64,000 nucleotides of DNA, taken from the NCBI RefSeq assembly GCF_000312525.1, contig NZ_HE997455.1:92764-156763 (forward strand), in the 5' to 3' direction. Position numbers and translations under genes: made by a program. Of this stretch, positions 47,246-57,675 are shown piece after piece. The notes beneath the pieces were generated by a model that saw nothing but the letters and a program-made list of their open reading frames with translations, was not told the DNA's origin and searched no databases. This DNA comes from Bartonella florencae (GTDB taxonomy: Bacteria; Pseudomonadota; Alphaproteobacteria; Rhizobiales; Rhizobiaceae). How positions within the stretch are numbered: the first letter of the stretch is position 1; the number at the start of each line of letters is the position of its first letter.

Positions 47246-47440
47246 GCGGGAGAGCGCAGATTGCGAGCCTTTGTATCTGCCGCCGAAGGGGAAAATAGCC
47301 CATAATCTCTCAGGCTCTAGGGACCGTAAAAGAAGAAAGACAGATCTGGAAAGTCGGAAAGATCCGCGCCGAAGGTGTAAGCGAAAGATCTTTTCGCGAG
47401 TCTCTCAGGTTTATGACAGAAGGGTGTAGAGACGACCATA
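47246..47440 (+). promoter_or_regulatory. Tandem glycine riboswitch upstream of gcvTHP
   Basis: Two aptamers lie head to tail. The first has GCGGGAGAGCGC ... GCCGCCGAAGGGGAAAA ... AATCTCTCAGGC ... GGACCG (about 47246-47332). The second has GCGCCGAAGGTGTAAGC ... GAGTCTCTCAGG ... GACAGAAGGG (about 47345-47430). CCGAAGG and CTCTCAGG are hallmark conserved elements. The gcvT start lies about 35 bases downstream. Known riboswitches of this class turn on the glycine cleavage operon when glycine is abundant. The spacing suggests control of translation or antitermination, which cannot be settled here. Confidence 0.95.
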
Positions 47441-47472
47441 TTGTGTGGCGTGAGCGCAACTTTGGAGATATT

Positions 47473-48591
47473 ATGGGTACAACACAAGAACTTGAAACAT
47501 CTTCTTTAAAAACACTTCCCTTACATGAATTGCATGAAAAAGCAGGAGCAAAATTTGGTGCTTTTGCCGGTTGGAACATGCCTTTGACTTACCCTCTTGG
47601 GGTGTTGAAAGAGCATCTTCATACTCGTGCACATGCAGGGCTTTTTGATATTTCTCATATGAAATTAATCGCCATTGAAGGTGCGCAAGCAGTGGAGTTT
47701 TTATCATATGCTTTTCCCATTGATGCGGCACTTTTAAAGATTGGTCACTCACGGTATAACTATTTGCTGAATGAACAGGCAGGTATTCTTGATGATCTTA
47801 TTATTACCCGCTTGGCAGAATGCCGTTTTATGTTGGTAGCAAATGCTGGGAATGCAGAGGCTGATCTTGCAGAATTGCAAAAGCGCGCTGTTGGTTTTGA
47901 TTGTCAAGTTGTTGCTCTTGAGAGGGTGTTGTTGGCACTGCAAGGTCCTGAAGCGGCAGCTGTTATGGCTGATGCTGGGGTGCTGGGTAATGAATTGTTG
48001 TTTATGCAAGGATTTGAACCACAACAAGATTGGTTTATTACGCGTTCTGGTTATACGGGAGAAGATGGTTTTGAAATTGCTTTGCCCAAAAGCCATGCAC
48101 GTGTATTGGCTGAAAAATTGCTACAAGATTCTCGTGTTGAATGGGTTGGTCTTGCAGCACGTGATAGCCTTCGGTTAGAAGCGGGGTTGTGCTTGCATGG
48201 TAATGATATTACGCCGGATATCACGCCTATTGATGCTGCACTGATATGGGCTGTTCCTAAAAATGTTCGAGAAAAAGCGCAATTTTATGGTGCAAAAGCT
48301 TTTCTTGCAGCGCTGCAAAAGGGACCTTCTCGTTGTCGGGTTGGATTAAAACCGCAAACACGTCAACCTATTCGTGCAGGCGCGGTGCTTTTTGATGGTG
48401 AAGGCAATGAGATTGGGGTGGTAACATCAGGTGGTTTTGGTCCTTCTTTTGATGGTCCTGTAGCGATGGGTTACGTTCCTGTTGGTTGGAAAGTGGAAGG
48501 AACAGAAGTCTTTACAAAGTTGCGTGGAAAAAAGATCGCACTCTCAGTTCATTCACTCCCCTTTGTTGAACAACGTTATTTTAAAGGATAA
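47473..48591 (+). CDS. gcvT: Glycine cleavage system T protein (aminomethyltransferase)
   Basis: This 372-residue protein moves the methylene unit from aminomethyl-lipoyl-GcvH to tetrahydrofolate, releasing ammonia. Family text includes [31 protein letters not shown], the Asp-containing [29 protein letters not shown] and [16 protein letters not shown]. The ATG at 47473 has GGAG seven bases upstream. A longer in-frame start at 47413 falls inside the riboswitch and is rejected. gcvH begins five bases after its stop. Confidence 0.95.
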   Translation: MGTTQELETSSLKTLPLHELHEKAGAKFGAFAGWNMPLTYPLGVLKEHLHTRAHAGLFDISHMKLIAIEGAQAVEFLSYAFPIDAALLKIGHSRYNYLLNEQAGILDDLIITRLAECRFMLVANAGNAEADLAELQKRAVGFDCQVVALERVLLALQGPEAAAVMADAGVLGNELLFMQGFEPQQDWFITRSGYTGEDGFEIALPKSHARVLAEKLLQDSRVEWVGLAARDSLRLEAGLCLHGNDITPDITPIDAALIWAVPKNVREKAQFYGAKAFLAALQKGPSRCRVGLKPQTRQPIRAGAVLFDGEGNEIGVVTSGGFGPSFDGPVAMGYVPVGWKVEGTEVFTKLRGKKIALSVHSLPFVEQRYFKG

Positions 48592-48596
48592 TTTTT

Positions 48597-48965
48597 ATGT
48601 CTAAAACTTATTTTACAGAAGATCACGAATGGCTGCGTGTTGAAGGACAAGAGGTTACTGTTGGGATCACTCATTATGCCCAAGAGCAATTAGGAGATTT
48701 GGTTTTTGTGGATTTGCCGCAGATTGGAACACAACTCTCTCAAGGCGATGCTGCTGCTGTTGTGGAATCGGTGAAAGCGGCTTCAGATGTTTATGCACCC
48801 CTTAATGGTGAAGTGGTCGAAGTCAATGAAGCACTGGCTGATAATCCTGAATTGGTGAACCAGAAAGCTGAAAAAGAAGGTTGGTTATGGAAAATGACAT
48901 TGCAGGATGAAACGCAACTGGAAGGGTTGCTGGATGAAGCTGCTTATAAAGTGTTCATTGGATGA
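48597..48965 (+). CDS. gcvH: Glycine cleavage system H protein
   Basis: This 122-residue lipoyl carrier shuttles the aminomethyl group between GcvP, GcvT and lipoamide dehydrogenase. The lipoylated lysine is the K of [20 protein letters not shown] (about residue 59-60), with the usual hairpin around it. The N-terminus '[20 protein letters not shown]' is standard. AAAGGA precedes the ATG. The last codon overlaps the gcvP start (ATGA). Confidence 0.96.
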   Translation: MSKTYFTEDHEWLRVEGQEVTVGITHYAQEQLGDLVFVDLPQIGTQLSQGDAAAVVESVKAASDVYAPLNGEVVEVNEALADNPELVNQKAEKEGWLWKMTLQDETQLEGLLDEAAYKVFIG

Positions 48966-51766
48966 GTGTTATGTTAGAGCGTTCTTTTTCTTCTCGCCAT
49001 ATTGGGCTTCGTTCTGATGAAACACAAAAAATGCTTGATGTTTTAGAGCTCGATAGTGTTGATACACTTGTCTCTCAAGCTGTTCCCAATTCTATTCATT
49101 TGGGACGTTCACTGAATCTTCCAAAGGCCGCAAGTGAAGGCCAAGCCTTGGAAGAACTCTCCAAAATCATGGAGCGTAATTGTGTGCACAAAAGTTTTAT
49201 TGGGCAAGGATATCATGGAACTTATGTGCCTCCGGTTATTTTACGAAATCTGTTTGAAAATCCAGCTTGGTATACCGCTTATACGCCGTATCAAGCAGAA
49301 ATTAGCCAAGGTCGTTTAGAGCTTTTATTTTATTTTCAGACTTTGATTAGTGAACTAACAGGCTTGCCTGTTGCTGCTGCTTCTCTTCTTGATGAAGCAA
49401 CCGCTTTAGCGGAAGCCAATGCCCTTGCTTTTCGTTTTGTACGCGAGAAAAAAACAAAAATTTCTCTTCAGAGTCTTTTACATCCTCAAACTTTGAGTGT
49501 TGTGCGAACGCGTGCTGAAACACAAGGCCTTCGGATTAGCGACGAGAGGGAAATTTGTTCTGATACAGCGGCAATTGTTCTTTCTTGGCCCGATACAAAA
49601 GGTTCTTTTAATGATTATAGTGAGGTCATAAAAGAGGCAAAAGCAAAAGGCGCATTGGTTATCGTTGTGGCTGATCCTTTAGCGCTTACCCTTATGGAAG
49701 CACCGGCAAAATGGGGCGCTGATATTGTTGTTGGGTCTATGCAGCGTTATGGTGTTCCGATGGGATTTGGTGGTCCGCATGCTGGTTACCTTGCGGTTAG
49801 TGATGCACTCACACGGCTTATTCCAGGGCGTATTGTTGGACAGTCTGTTGATACAAAAGGGCGCGTTGGTTTCCGTTTAGCATTGCAAACACGTGAACAA
49901 CATATCCGACGCGATAAAGCGACGTCGAATATCTGTACTGCCCAGGCTTTATTGGCAAATATGGCAACGGCTTATGCTGTTTGGCATGGGCCACAAGGTT
50001 TGCAGGATATTGCTCGGCGGATTCATCATTTAACATGCCGGTTTGTTGCTGGTTTAGAGGCTACTGGTGTTTCTTGTGAAGGGAAAAGTTTTTTTGATTG
50101 TGTCAGCGTTGTTGTTAAGGGAAAAGCACGGGAAATTGCACATCAAGCCAAGATGAATGGACGCCTTGTTCGTGTTCTTGATGATGATACCATTGCAATC
50201 AATTTTGATGAGTTGTCGACAGAAGAGGATGCTCATGCTTTGGCACAGCTTTTTGGCGCAGAATTAGTTGATGAGGCTTCTCCAAGACTTATGGGAAAAG
50301 GACGTGATGCTGCTTTTCTTTCTCAGCCCTTTTTTCATGCGGTTCATTCAGAGACGGATATGATGCGCTTTTTGCGTCGTTTGTCAGACAAGGATTTGGC
50401 ATTGGATCGGGCAATGATCCCGCTTGGTTCTTGTACTATGAAGCTTAATGCGGCCGCTGAATTGATGCCTGTGAGTTGGCCTACGGTTGCCAATATACAT
50501 CCCTTTGCACCTCAAGAGGATGTTGTGGGTTATTTGGAAATGATTGAGCAACTTAATGCGTGGTTGTGTGAAATTACCGGATTTGCGCAAGTGTCTTTTC
50601 AACCAAATTCTGGTGCTCAAGGTGAATATGCTGGGCTGTTGGCAATCCGCCGATATCACCAATCACGCGGAGAACATCAACGTACAGTTTGTCTTATTCC
50701 TGCATCGGCACATGGTACCAATCCAGCTTCTGCTCATATGGCGGGTATGGAAGTTGTGGTGGTGAAATGCTTGAGCGATGGTGATGTCGATGTTGATGAT
50801 CTCAAAATGAAAGCACAATTGCATAAGGAGCGCTTAGCTGCTTTCATGATCACTTATCCTTCAACCCATGGTGTTTATGAGGAAAGTATTAAGGATATTT
50901 GTTCTCTTATCCATGAAAATGGCGGACAAGTTTATTTTGATGGGGCTAATTTAAATGCGCTTGTTGGGTTGGCGCGTCCGGCAGATATTGGTGCGGATGT
51001 TTGTCATATGAATCTTCATAAAACATTTGCTATTCCCCATGGTGGTGGTGGTCCTGGTGTGGGGCCCATAGGGGTAGCAGAACATCTTAAGCCATTTTTG
51101 CCAGGCCATGAACACGAAGGGACAACTCATGCGGTTTCAGCGGCGCCTTATGGAAGTGCCTGTATTCTTGTGATTACTTGGATGTATATTCGCATGATGG
51201 GGGCTGATGGCTTGAAATCTGCAACACAAATAGCAATTTTAAATGCAAATTATATCGCAGCGCGTCTTTCACAGGCTTATTCTATTCTTTATAGAGGAAA
51301 ACATGGGCGGGTTGCTCACGAATGTATTGTCGATACACGCTTGCTAAAAGAACAGTATGGTGTGAGTGTGGATGATATCGCAAAACGTCTCATTGATTAT
51401 GGTTTTCATGCACCGACAATGTCCTTTCCTGTGCCTGGAACTTTGATGATTGAACCAACGGAATCAGAGCCAAAGGCAGAGATTGATCGTTTGTGTGATG
51501 CTTTGCTTTCTATTGCTGAGGAGGCTCAGAAAGTCGGGAGTGGTGTTTGGCCAAAAGACAATAATCCCTTGGTGAACGCACCACATACATTGATCGATAC
51601 GGTTGATGATGCTTGGGCGCGGCCTTATTCACGACAAGAAGCTGCTTTTCCCAATAGCTCTCTTGATCCAACAAATAAATATTGGCCACCTGTTTCGCGT
51701 ATTGATAATGTTGCAGGAGACAGAATGCTTATTTGTTCTTGCCCACCATTGGGAAATAGTTATTAA
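48962..51766 (+). CDS. gcvP: Glycine dehydrogenase (decarboxylating) GcvP
   Basis: This 934-residue single-chain P protein decarboxylates glycine and loads the aminomethyl group on GcvH. The N-terminal half carries '[18 protein letters not shown]' region text (about 79-96). The C-terminal half carries the PLP lysine in [20 protein letters not shown] (about 683-702), and [13 protein letters not shown]. The full-length fused form rather than split GcvPA/GcvPB is present. The start overlaps gcvH by four bases. An alternative ATG nine bases later is possible. A strong terminator follows. Confidence 0.96.
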   Translation: MSVMLERSFSSRHIGLRSDETQKMLDVLELDSVDTLVSQAVPNSIHLGRSLNLPKAASEGQALEELSKIMERNCVHKSFIGQGYHGTYVPPVILRNLFENPAWYTAYTPYQAEISQGRLELLFYFQTLISELTGLPVAAASLLDEATALAEANALAFRFVREKKTKISLQSLLHPQTLSVVRTRAETQGLRISDEREICSDTAAIVLSWPDTKGSFNDYSEVIKEAKAKGALVIVVADPLALTLMEAPAKWGADIVVGSMQRYGVPMGFGGPHAGYLAVSDALTRLIPGRIVGQSVDTKGRVGFRLALQTREQHIRRDKATSNICTAQALLANMATAYAVWHGPQGLQDIARRIHHLTCRFVAGLEATGVSCEGKSFFDCVSVVVKGKAREIAHQAKMNGRLVRVLDDDTIAINFDELSTEEDAHALAQLFGAELVDEASPRLMGKGRDAAFLSQPFFHAVHSETDMMRFLRRLSDKDLALDRAMIPLGSCTMKLNAAAELMPVSWPTVANIHPFAPQEDVVGYLEMIEQLNAWLCEITGFAQVSFQPNSGAQGEYAGLLAIRRYHQSRGEHQRTVCLIPASAHGTNPASAHMAGMEVVVVKCLSDGDVDVDDLKMKAQLHKERLAAFMITYPSTHGVYEESIKDICSLIHENGGQVYFDGANLNALVGLARPADIGADVCHMNLHKTFAIPHGGGGPGVGPIGVAEHLKPFLPGHEHEGTTHAVSAAPYGSACILVITWMYIRMMGADGLKSATQIAILNANYIAARLSQAYSILYRGKHGRVAHECIVDTRLLKEQYGVSVDDIAKRLIDYGFHAPTMSFPVPGTLMIEPTESEPKAEIDRLCDALLSIAEEAQKVGSGVWPKDNNPLVNAPHTLIDTVDDAWARPYSRQEAAFPNSSLDPTNKYWPPVSRIDNVAGDRMLICSCPPLGNSY

Positions 51767-51807
51767 ATTGAGCAAATAATTCTTCAATTGATTTATTTAC
51801 ATTGATG

Positions 51808-51836
51808 AAAAGCCCACACAATGTGTGTGGGCTTTT
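51808..51836 (+). terminator. Intrinsic terminator of gcvTHP
   Basis: AAAAGCCCACACA (51808-51820) pairs with TGTGTGGGCTTTT (51824-51836) around the 3-base loop ATG, followed by further T. Confidence 0.93.
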
Positions 51837-52148
51837 TTCTCACCTCTTATGATTCATTGGAGCATCTTCTCTTGATCTTTATTTTTTTCATAAGTCTTCA
51901 ACTAAGTTGATGATTTCGTCGGGTGTGCTTACACCATACAGTACCCTTAGGAAAAAAGTATAAGCAGCCGACTTATTACCGTATTTGTTGTCGTCCGCTG
52001 CCTCTTTATAAGAGGTGTTAATAACAAACATAAAGCGCGTTAAAACATATAAAGTACACCGCAAACGCAAGTCTCACAAACTCTTGTTGAAATACTCTCT
52101 ATATAGCTATATCATGTTAGGAAGTAGCGACTAAAACAGGAGGAATTC
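51837..52148. other. Intergenic region between gcvP and the VOC gene
   Basis: A minus-strand open frame (51888-52070) ends in YGVSTPDEIINLVEDL but has no good start or recognised family. It is not called as a gene. The end of the region contains AGGAGG, the ribosome site of the next gene. Confidence 0.4.
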
Positions 52149-52538
52149 GTGGGTAATATTTCTACGTGTCCTGTTACACCAAACCTGCAGTTGGTATATG
52201 TATCAAACATAGAGTATTCTACCGCTTTTTATAAATTCATCTTCAAGAAAGAGCCTGTGTTTATCTCGCCACGCTATGTTGCATTTGCTTCTTCGGGTGA
52301 CGCGCTCTTTGCACTCTGGTCTGGGGGCGATAGGCCTGAGGAGAATGTGCCTCGTTTTTCAAAAATCGGTATTATGTTGCCTCATGGAGAGGATGTAGAT
52401 AAACTCTATGCGGAATGGCAAGAGCAAACCACCGTTGAGATAAATGTCTTGAAGGAACCGTATACTGACGTATTTGGACGTACCTTCCTCATCAAAGATC
52501 CCGATGGCCATATTATTCGTGTTTGTCCACTGGATTAA
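52149..52538 (+). CDS. VOC-family (glyoxalase/bleomycin-resistance fold) protein
   Basis: This 129-residue protein forms one VOC module with paired beta-alpha-beta-beta-beta motifs: LQLVYVSNIEYSTAFYKFIF at the start and DVFGRTFLIKDPDGHIIRVC at the end. The second has a glutamate-less metal position compared with true glyoxalases, so binding or resistance rather than lactoylglutathione lyase activity may apply. The GTG start at 52149 has a perfect AGGAGG six bases upstream. It is monocistronic; the substrate is unknown. Confidence 0.8.
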   Translation: MGNISTCPVTPNLQLVYVSNIEYSTAFYKFIFKKEPVFISPRYVAFASSGDALFALWSGGDRPEENVPRFSKIGIMLPHGEDVDKLYAEWQEQTTVEINVLKEPYTDVFGRTFLIKDPDGHIIRVCPLD

Positions 52539-53211
52539 AAAGTCTTAAGATTCGATCTTTAATCGCCTGAATTGTAATAATTGTCTGTTTCCAAAACCTA
52601 TAAGCTATGCACGCTAGAGGCTTACTTGCGGCGTGTGGCTTATTCGTTTGGTATTTTTCTATTACTTTTAACTCCACAATCTTCCTGTTCCCATAGGCGG
52701 TCTAATTGGTTTGGGGAGCCGTTGGTGTTATTGTATGGCCAGTGATCAGTACTTGAAAAGGGGTGCGGTATAGGAGCGAGACAGGAAGCTGGCACGATGG
52801 GGGAGGGGAATCATTTAGTTCTATTGAATGTTCCTTGCATGCCTTACTGGATGAAGTTCCTGAGGAAAAATTTAACGATTAGTGCATGCAAAAAACGGAA
52901 CAAAACAGCCAATCAAACTCAAAGGATCAAAAAATTTTTGTTTGAATCGGAATTAAATGGAGTTCTGAAAACTTTTAATATGCCAAAATATTCAAACAAA
53001 TTTGCTTAATGAGTTTGTTAAACTCTCTAAAGAGAAAAAGGTTTTCTTAAGAAATCCATGAAGATAATCTACTCATAAGCTCTTTTCCAAGGGAGGAATG
53101 TATGATGATTTATTTTTTATCAATAAAAATTTTTAATTTGTATAAAAATCATACTTTAAAAGAGTCTCTTTTAATACAAAAGCAAATACAAAAGAGTTTG
53201 CAAACAGTTGA
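52539..53211. other. Intergenic region between VOC gene and toxin remnant
   Basis: No supported gene. A 70-codon plus frame (52797-53009) is present, and another frame through the same bases reads SFSSIECSLHALLDEVPEEK before a stop, which looks like a remnant of a small protein I cannot name. Bases 53100-53200 are very AT-rich. Confidence 0.4.
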
Positions 53212-53483
53212 CTATGGAAATTTTTGCTTTGTATGAAGCACACCGTAAAATGTGCACAACGTCATTTGAAATATCTAAATCATGCTATAATCCAAGTGCA
53301 CAACAAGCTCATGTGTATTTTAAATACGCTTCAGACGACCAAGAATGGGAAATTTAACAAGTTTTTCTACCTTTTAGACAAAATTTTGTCAAATTTTAAG
53401 GCGGAAGAAAAATTATCTTGTGCTATATATTCATGTATCTTTTTGCGATCAATGCCTGCTGTTCGTGTCCAAATTAGCTTCAT
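53212..53483 (-). pseudogene. ParE/RelE-family toxin, disrupted
   Basis: The minus strand starts at ATG 53483, overlapping the antitoxin stop, and reads MKLIWTRTAGIDRKKIHEYI then AQDNFSSALKFDKILSKR and a TAG. In the next frame it goes on VEKLVKFPILGRLKRI, stop, NTHELVVHLDYSMI, stop, IFQMTLCTFYGVLH. These are the ordered landmarks of ParE toxins (start 'W...A..D...I..YI', mid 'FP.LGR', 'T.ELVVH..Y', end 'I.RVLH'). One frameshift and two stops therefore inactivate it. Position and overlap show it was the partner of the antitoxin upstream. Confidence 0.8.
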
Positions 53484-53773
53484 AAAGTTGATTTATCTAG
53501 TTTACTTTGTATTTCTAAGCGCTCTTCATCTGTTTCCGCTTCAATTTCTTCAGAAGATATAACATCACCCGCATGAGCAGAATTTATCCCAAGTTTAACT
53601 TGTTCCTGAAACCATAAATCATATGCACTTTTTTCTTTTTGTTCTTTTACGATATCGCCCATGTAATTTCGCAACAATTGTGCAGCAGATCTATCATGTG
53701 CCTTTGCTGTTTTAGAAAATTCATTTTTTAATACATCATCAACGCGAAAGGTAAATGTTGTTTTGGCCATCAT
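53480..53773 (-). CDS. Ribbon-helix-helix antitoxin (type II TA), toxin partner dead
   Basis: This 97-residue protein starts MMAKTTFTFRVDDVLKNEF, a ribbon-helix-helix DNA-binding strand, followed by helix text KAHDRSAAQLLRNYMGDIV. The C-terminal half (AYDLWFQEQVKLGINSAHAG...) is the toxin-wrapping part of ParD/RelB-type antitoxins. ATGs at 53773 and 53770 are adjacent and the true start is one of them; the longer TTG start at 53830 has no family resemblance. The promoter is probably in 53774-53830, where such proteins bind to repress themselves. Since the downstream toxin is broken, it may persist as a stand-alone repressor or as an anti-addiction factor. Confidence 0.85.
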   Translation of the reverse strand: MMAKTTFTFRVDDVLKNEFSKTAKAHDRSAAQLLRNYMGDIVKEQKEKSAYDLWFQEQVKLGINSAHAGDVISSEEIEAETDEERLEIQSKLDKSTL

Positions 53774-54049
53774 ATTACAACTTTCATGTGTTATAATATA
53801 ATTACAATGTAACACCTGCTGTTTATTCAAGGAAATGGATTGTTTTTAAAACAGATATTTCACATCTACTTTGTATTTTATATCAAAAAAACGGTGATTT
53901 GCATTCTTCTGTTTAAGCATTTTGGTGGAGAATATTGATGAATAGAATTGGGAGGAGAGCATTGGTGGATGCTCCCCTATGTTTGGTCGTGCTGATTACT
54001 TTATTTTAATAAATGGTGTGAATTTTTTACTTTGTTTTTTGAAAGCGTT

Positions 54050-55168
54050 TTAAATGTAAATACGTTTATAGCGGTTACTTAGAGAAGTAAGAATCTCATT
54101 GGGAATTGTATTGGCATCGGTTGCTACTTTTTCAAGGGTTTGATGGGGACCAATGAGTTCTACCCAATCACCTCTTTGAGGTTTTTGATCAAGATCGGTA
54201 GCATCAACTATGATAGAGTCCATAGAAACACGTCCCACAATGGGGAGTTTGTGTCCATTGAAATAAACACTACCTTTATTCGAAAGAATGCGTGGCCAAC
54301 CATCTGCATAGCCAATAGAAATGGTTGCAAGAGTACTTGGTCTGCGAGTCATAAAGCTTTCTCCATAGCCAACAGGTATTCCTGCGTCAACAGAACGGCT
54401 TTGAAGGATTTGGGCTTCAAGTTTTAAAACGGGTTTAAGAGGTGTTGGTTGTTTGCCACGGGGATCAGCTCCGTAAAGTGCAATGCCAGGACGAACAAGA
54501 TCAAAATGAAAATCTGAGCCAAGAAAAATGCCTCCAGAATTGGCAAATGAAACCTTACAGACAGGTAACTTTGCAAGGACGTTTCTAAAAGCAGCTAATT
54601 GTGTCTTGTTAGATGAATGTATAGCATCCTCTCCATTTGCAAGGTGACTGAGAAGATATTTTATTTCTGCTTTTTCAAAAATTTGGGGTTGTTTCGTGAG
54701 TTTTTCTAACTCTTTTTTATCAAGCCCTAATCGGTTCATATTGGTATCTATTTGAATGATTGCGGGAAATTTTTTCTGCTTTTTTTGGCAAAATCTCTGC
54801 CAGCTTTCAATTTCCTTCCAGGAATTGAGAACAGGAACAATACCAGATTGTGCAACAAATTCTTCTGCTGTGTGTGGAAGTCCATTCAGAAGAGCAATCA
54901 TGATATTTTCTGGTAAGATGGTTTTTAATTGAAGTGCTTCTTCAATTTTGGCAACAAAAAAAGTGCGGCAACCAGCTTGATAAAGTGCAGGGGCAATTTT
55001 ATCTGCACCCAGTCCATAAGCATTAGCTTTGACAACTGCAGAACATTCTGCAGGAGCAACTGATTGTGTTAAAGTTTTATAATTTGCAACAATAGCACCC
55101 ACATTGATGGTTGCTATAGCTGTAGCAGGAAATAATGCATGTTCTTTATCATTAACGAATTTATTCAT
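54050..55168 (-). CDS. alr: Alanine racemase
   Basis: This 372-residue, fold-type III PLP enzyme makes D-alanine for peptidoglycan. The PLP lysine lies in CSAVVKANAYGLGA (about 43-56). The second catalytic base is the tyrosine of IPVGYGESF, and the conserved GYADGWPR and VGRVSMDSIIVD segments follow. The ATG at 55168 has AGAGAG about eight bases upstream. It stands alone, with its tail ending KRIYI. Expected length, with no missing motif. Confidence 0.94.
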   Translation of the reverse strand: MNKFVNDKEHALFPATAIATINVGAIVANYKTLTQSVAPAECSAVVKANAYGLGADKIAPALYQAGCRTFFVAKIEEALQLKTILPENIMIALLNGLPHTAEEFVAQSGIVPVLNSWKEIESWQRFCQKKQKKFPAIIQIDTNMNRLGLDKKELEKLTKQPQIFEKAEIKYLLSHLANGEDAIHSSNKTQLAAFRNVLAKLPVCKVSFANSGGIFLGSDFHFDLVRPGIALYGADPRGKQPTPLKPVLKLEAQILQSRSVDAGIPVGYGESFMTRRPSTLATISIGYADGWPRILSNKGSVYFNGHKLPIVGRVSMDSIIVDATDLDQKPQRGDWVELIGPHQTLEKVATDANTIPNEILTSLSNRYKRIYI

Positions 55169-55919
55169 TTTAAAATTCTCTCTCGAGTCTGTGAGACACG
55201 AAGTTTTTTGGTTATTTCATATCGTTTTCTATGATATATGGAAAGGTGATCTGTAGAGTTTGTTATTGTCAAAGTCATACGCATTCCATCTTGAATCATA
55301 TGTTATCAAAGTAATCTTTTAAGGTAAAATATTTACCCTCAGATCATAAAGAGATATCGCAGTTTTATTGGTGTAATTATGAATATCTTATCCTTTGACA
55401 ATTGGGAGAAGAATAGATTTTTTCTGTTTACAGCTATGGTGTGTTTAAAAATGAAAACACATCTGTGTTGTATTATTTTTCATAGTGAAGTCAAAATATT
55501 TTAGTATCAATAATACACGAAAGTTCTTTTAAAGATATGCGTGGAGTGCAATTTTAATTTTAATAAAATTGACTTTCTCTGTAATGAATTAAAGATGCGT
55601 TTCATGATCAATGACAGAGTCAAAAAAACTCTTTATTATCATTTTTAGTTTGTTTGCTAGGTTATGATGTTTTGTTGGGGGAATTGTCTTTGTCAAAGTA
55701 TATAGGGTCTCTTCATTTGCGTTTGATCAAATTTTTTCACCAAAAATAATCATACAATTTGACGTTTGGTGCGTTTTTTCTTTGCAACTCATTTTGATAT
55801 AAAAGTGTGAATGTTGGGGTTTTGGTTTCAAGAAAAATATTGGCAGATGATGATGCAAGTACTATATCACATTGAGGATCCAAAATTTAATATTCAATGA
55901 AGATATGAGGAAGAGTTTT
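55169..55919. other. Divergent intergenic region between alr and fpr
   Basis: About 750 bases with no supported gene. A TTG-initiated extension of fpr from 55872 is not favoured. The promoters of both flanking genes must be here; no clear operator was recognised. Confidence 0.4.
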
Positions 55920-56750
55920 ATGAATACGTCTGCTACCAATGTTCCATCAAACATCAGCAGCGTTGCTTCAAATTTTCCAATTCCTGAAAATGTGTTCGCA
56001 CTTACCGTTCAGGAGGTTTATCACTATACAGATCGCTTGTTTAAGTTTCGTCTGAATCGTCCCGAAAGTTTTCGTTTTCGTTCGGGTGAATTTGTTATGA
56101 TTGGTTTGCCAAATGCAGAAAAGCCAATTTATCGCGCTTATTCGATTGCAAGCCCCTTTTGGGATGAACAGCTTGAGTTTTTTTCAATCAAAGTTTTAGG
56201 AGGACCTTTAACTGAGCATCTGCAAAAAATTAAAATTGGTGATACAGTTCTCATGCGCAAGAAAGCCACTGGGACATTGGTTCTAGATGCTCTTATTCCA
56301 GGAAAACGTCTTTACCTTCTTTCAACGGGAACGGGTGTTGCTCCCTTTGCAAGCCTTATCCGTGATCCTGAAACTTATGAAAAATTTTCAGAAGTGGTTC
56401 TTATTCAAACAACACGAGAAAAGGATGAACTTGCTTATGCAAAAGAACTTGTTGTTTCTTTACAACAGGATCCGCTGATTGGTGAATACGCAAAACAATT
56501 AAAATTTTATCCTATGACTACTCGCGAATCCTCTGAGTATATGGGGCGCATTACAACTGTTATGGAGAGTGGTGCTTTTTTTGAAACGACTGGTTTACCG
56601 AAAATTTCTCCTAGTGAGGATCGCGTAATGATTTGTGGTTCCATGGCAATGTTAAAGGATTGTGCAAGGATGTGTGAAGGTTTTGGTCTTATTGAAGGTG
56701 CAAATAACGCACCGGCTACTTATGTTGTAGAGCGTGCTTTTGTCGGGTGA
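55920..56750 (+). CDS. fpr: Ferredoxin/flavodoxin-NADP+ reductase
   Basis: This 276-residue protein of the bacterial FPR class transfers electrons between NADPH and ferredoxin or flavodoxin and is often tied to oxidative stress. The FAD-binding motif is IYRAYSIASP (RxYS, about 76-85), preceded by FRFRSGEFVMIGLP. The NADP site is LLSTGTGVAPFASLIRDP, then MICGSMAMLKD. The C-terminus YVVERAFVG closes over the flavin. The ATG at 55920 has AGGAAGAG seven bases upstream; longer frames reach back to a TTG at 55872. A partial copy of the 3' end occurs 186 bases downstream. Confidence 0.92.
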   Translation: MNTSATNVPSNISSVASNFPIPENVFALTVQEVYHYTDRLFKFRLNRPESFRFRSGEFVMIGLPNAEKPIYRAYSIASPFWDEQLEFFSIKVLGGPLTEHLQKIKIGDTVLMRKKATGTLVLDALIPGKRLYLLSTGTGVAPFASLIRDPETYEKFSEVVLIQTTREKDELAYAKELVVSLQQDPLIGEYAKQLKFYPMTTRESSEYMGRITTVMESGAFFETTGLPKISPSEDRVMICGSMAMLKDCARMCEGFGLIEGANNAPATYVVERAFVG

Positions 56751-56841
56751 GAGGGGATTTATGCTATTGCTTGCCTGTAGTGTGTACTTCTTTTTTTAAA
56801 TAACGATTTTTCTTAAAATTTCCCTTTATGAAGAGGGTGCT

Positions 56842-56943
56842 GTGATTTGTGGCTTCGATGTGTGAGGGGGGGATTTTTTGAAGGTGCAAATAACGCACCG
56901 GCTACTTATGTTGTAGAGTGTGCTTTTGCCACGTGAGAGGAGA
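56842..56943 (+). repeat. Degraded duplicate of the fpr 3' end
   Basis: Bases 56880-56918 repeat 56694-56732 exactly, and similarity continues to about 56941. Upstream, 56842-56879 matches the earlier fpr sequence with an internal deletion. The copy runs into the convergent eda gene and covers its stop codon and about the last 11 codons. Confidence 0.85.
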
Positions 56944-57571
56944 GCTGTGTTGCTGCATGTGCTAATGCGCTGATTGCGTTCCAATCACCTGCTGCGATAA
57001 GCTGTTTTGGTGCTATCCAAGAACCGCCAATGCAGAAAACATTAGAAAGCTTAAGCCATTGCGTTGCATTTTGGGGGGTAATACCACCTGTTGGGCAAAA
57101 GTGGATTTTAGAGAAGGGGGACGCTAAAGCTTGAAGAAAAGAAGTCCCCCCAGCTGCTTTGGCAGGAAAAAATTTAAAATATGAATAGCCCTTGTCTAAT
57201 GCTTGCATGAGTTCACTTGGTGTGATTGCACCGGGAAGGAAAGGGATTTTACTGTTTTTTGCACAATCAATTAATGCATTTGATAATCCGGGGCTTACGA
57301 TAAATTTTGCTCCTGCACGTTCGGCTTGTTCATAGTGCAGAGCGCTTAGAATTGTTCCTGCTCCAACAATTGCTTGCGGCACTTCTTGTGTAATTGCTTT
57401 TATTGCATCATATGCACTAGGGGTTCGCAGAGTGATTTCAATTGTTTTTAATCCGCCTTTGACAAGGGCACGTGCTAAGGGGGCGGCACTTTGTAGATTG
57501 TCAATATGCACAACAGGTATAACAGTCTGTTTCTGGAGAAGTGTTAAAAGGGCATCTATTTTCTGGCACAT
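56906..57571 (-). CDS. eda: KDPG/KHG aldolase
   Basis: This 221-residue class I aldolase splits 2-keto-3-deoxy-6-phosphogluconate (or 4-hydroxy-2-oxoglutarate). The catalytic glutamate is in TIEITLRTPSAYDA (about 41-54), the Schiff-base lysine in YSYFKFFPAKAAGG (about 129-142), and the phosphate loop is near FCPTGGITPQNA. The ATG has AAGAAG upstream. The last 11 or so residues (SSHVAKAHSTT) and the stop are read from the antisense of a duplicated fpr tail, so the original C-terminus was probably replaced. No edd-like dehydratase is in the window. Confidence 0.9.
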   Translation of the reverse strand: MCQKIDALLTLLQKQTVIPVVHIDNLQSAAPLARALVKGGLKTIEITLRTPSAYDAIKAITQEVPQAIVGAGTILSALHYEQAERAGAKFIVSPGLSNALIDCAKNSKIPFLPGAITPSELMQALDKGYSYFKFFPAKAAGGTSFLQALASPFSKIHFCPTGGITPQNATQWLKLSNVFCIGGSWIAPKQLIAAGDWNAISALAHAATQLSSHVAKAHSTT

Positions 57572-57675
57572 GATGTTTTTTCTTCTTGGAAAGAATATGG
57601 TTTAATATAGTTTGATTAAGCACAATATGTTAAAGAGTAGATGAATAGAACTTGAAATTAAGTGAAACGCGCGTT

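Noticed and set aside
47244-47429. 61-codon frame before gcvT
   Set aside because: It is the glycine riboswitch read as if coding.
51888-52070. 60-codon minus-strand frame
   Set aside because: Only a TTG start, no clear ribosome site, no family recognised.
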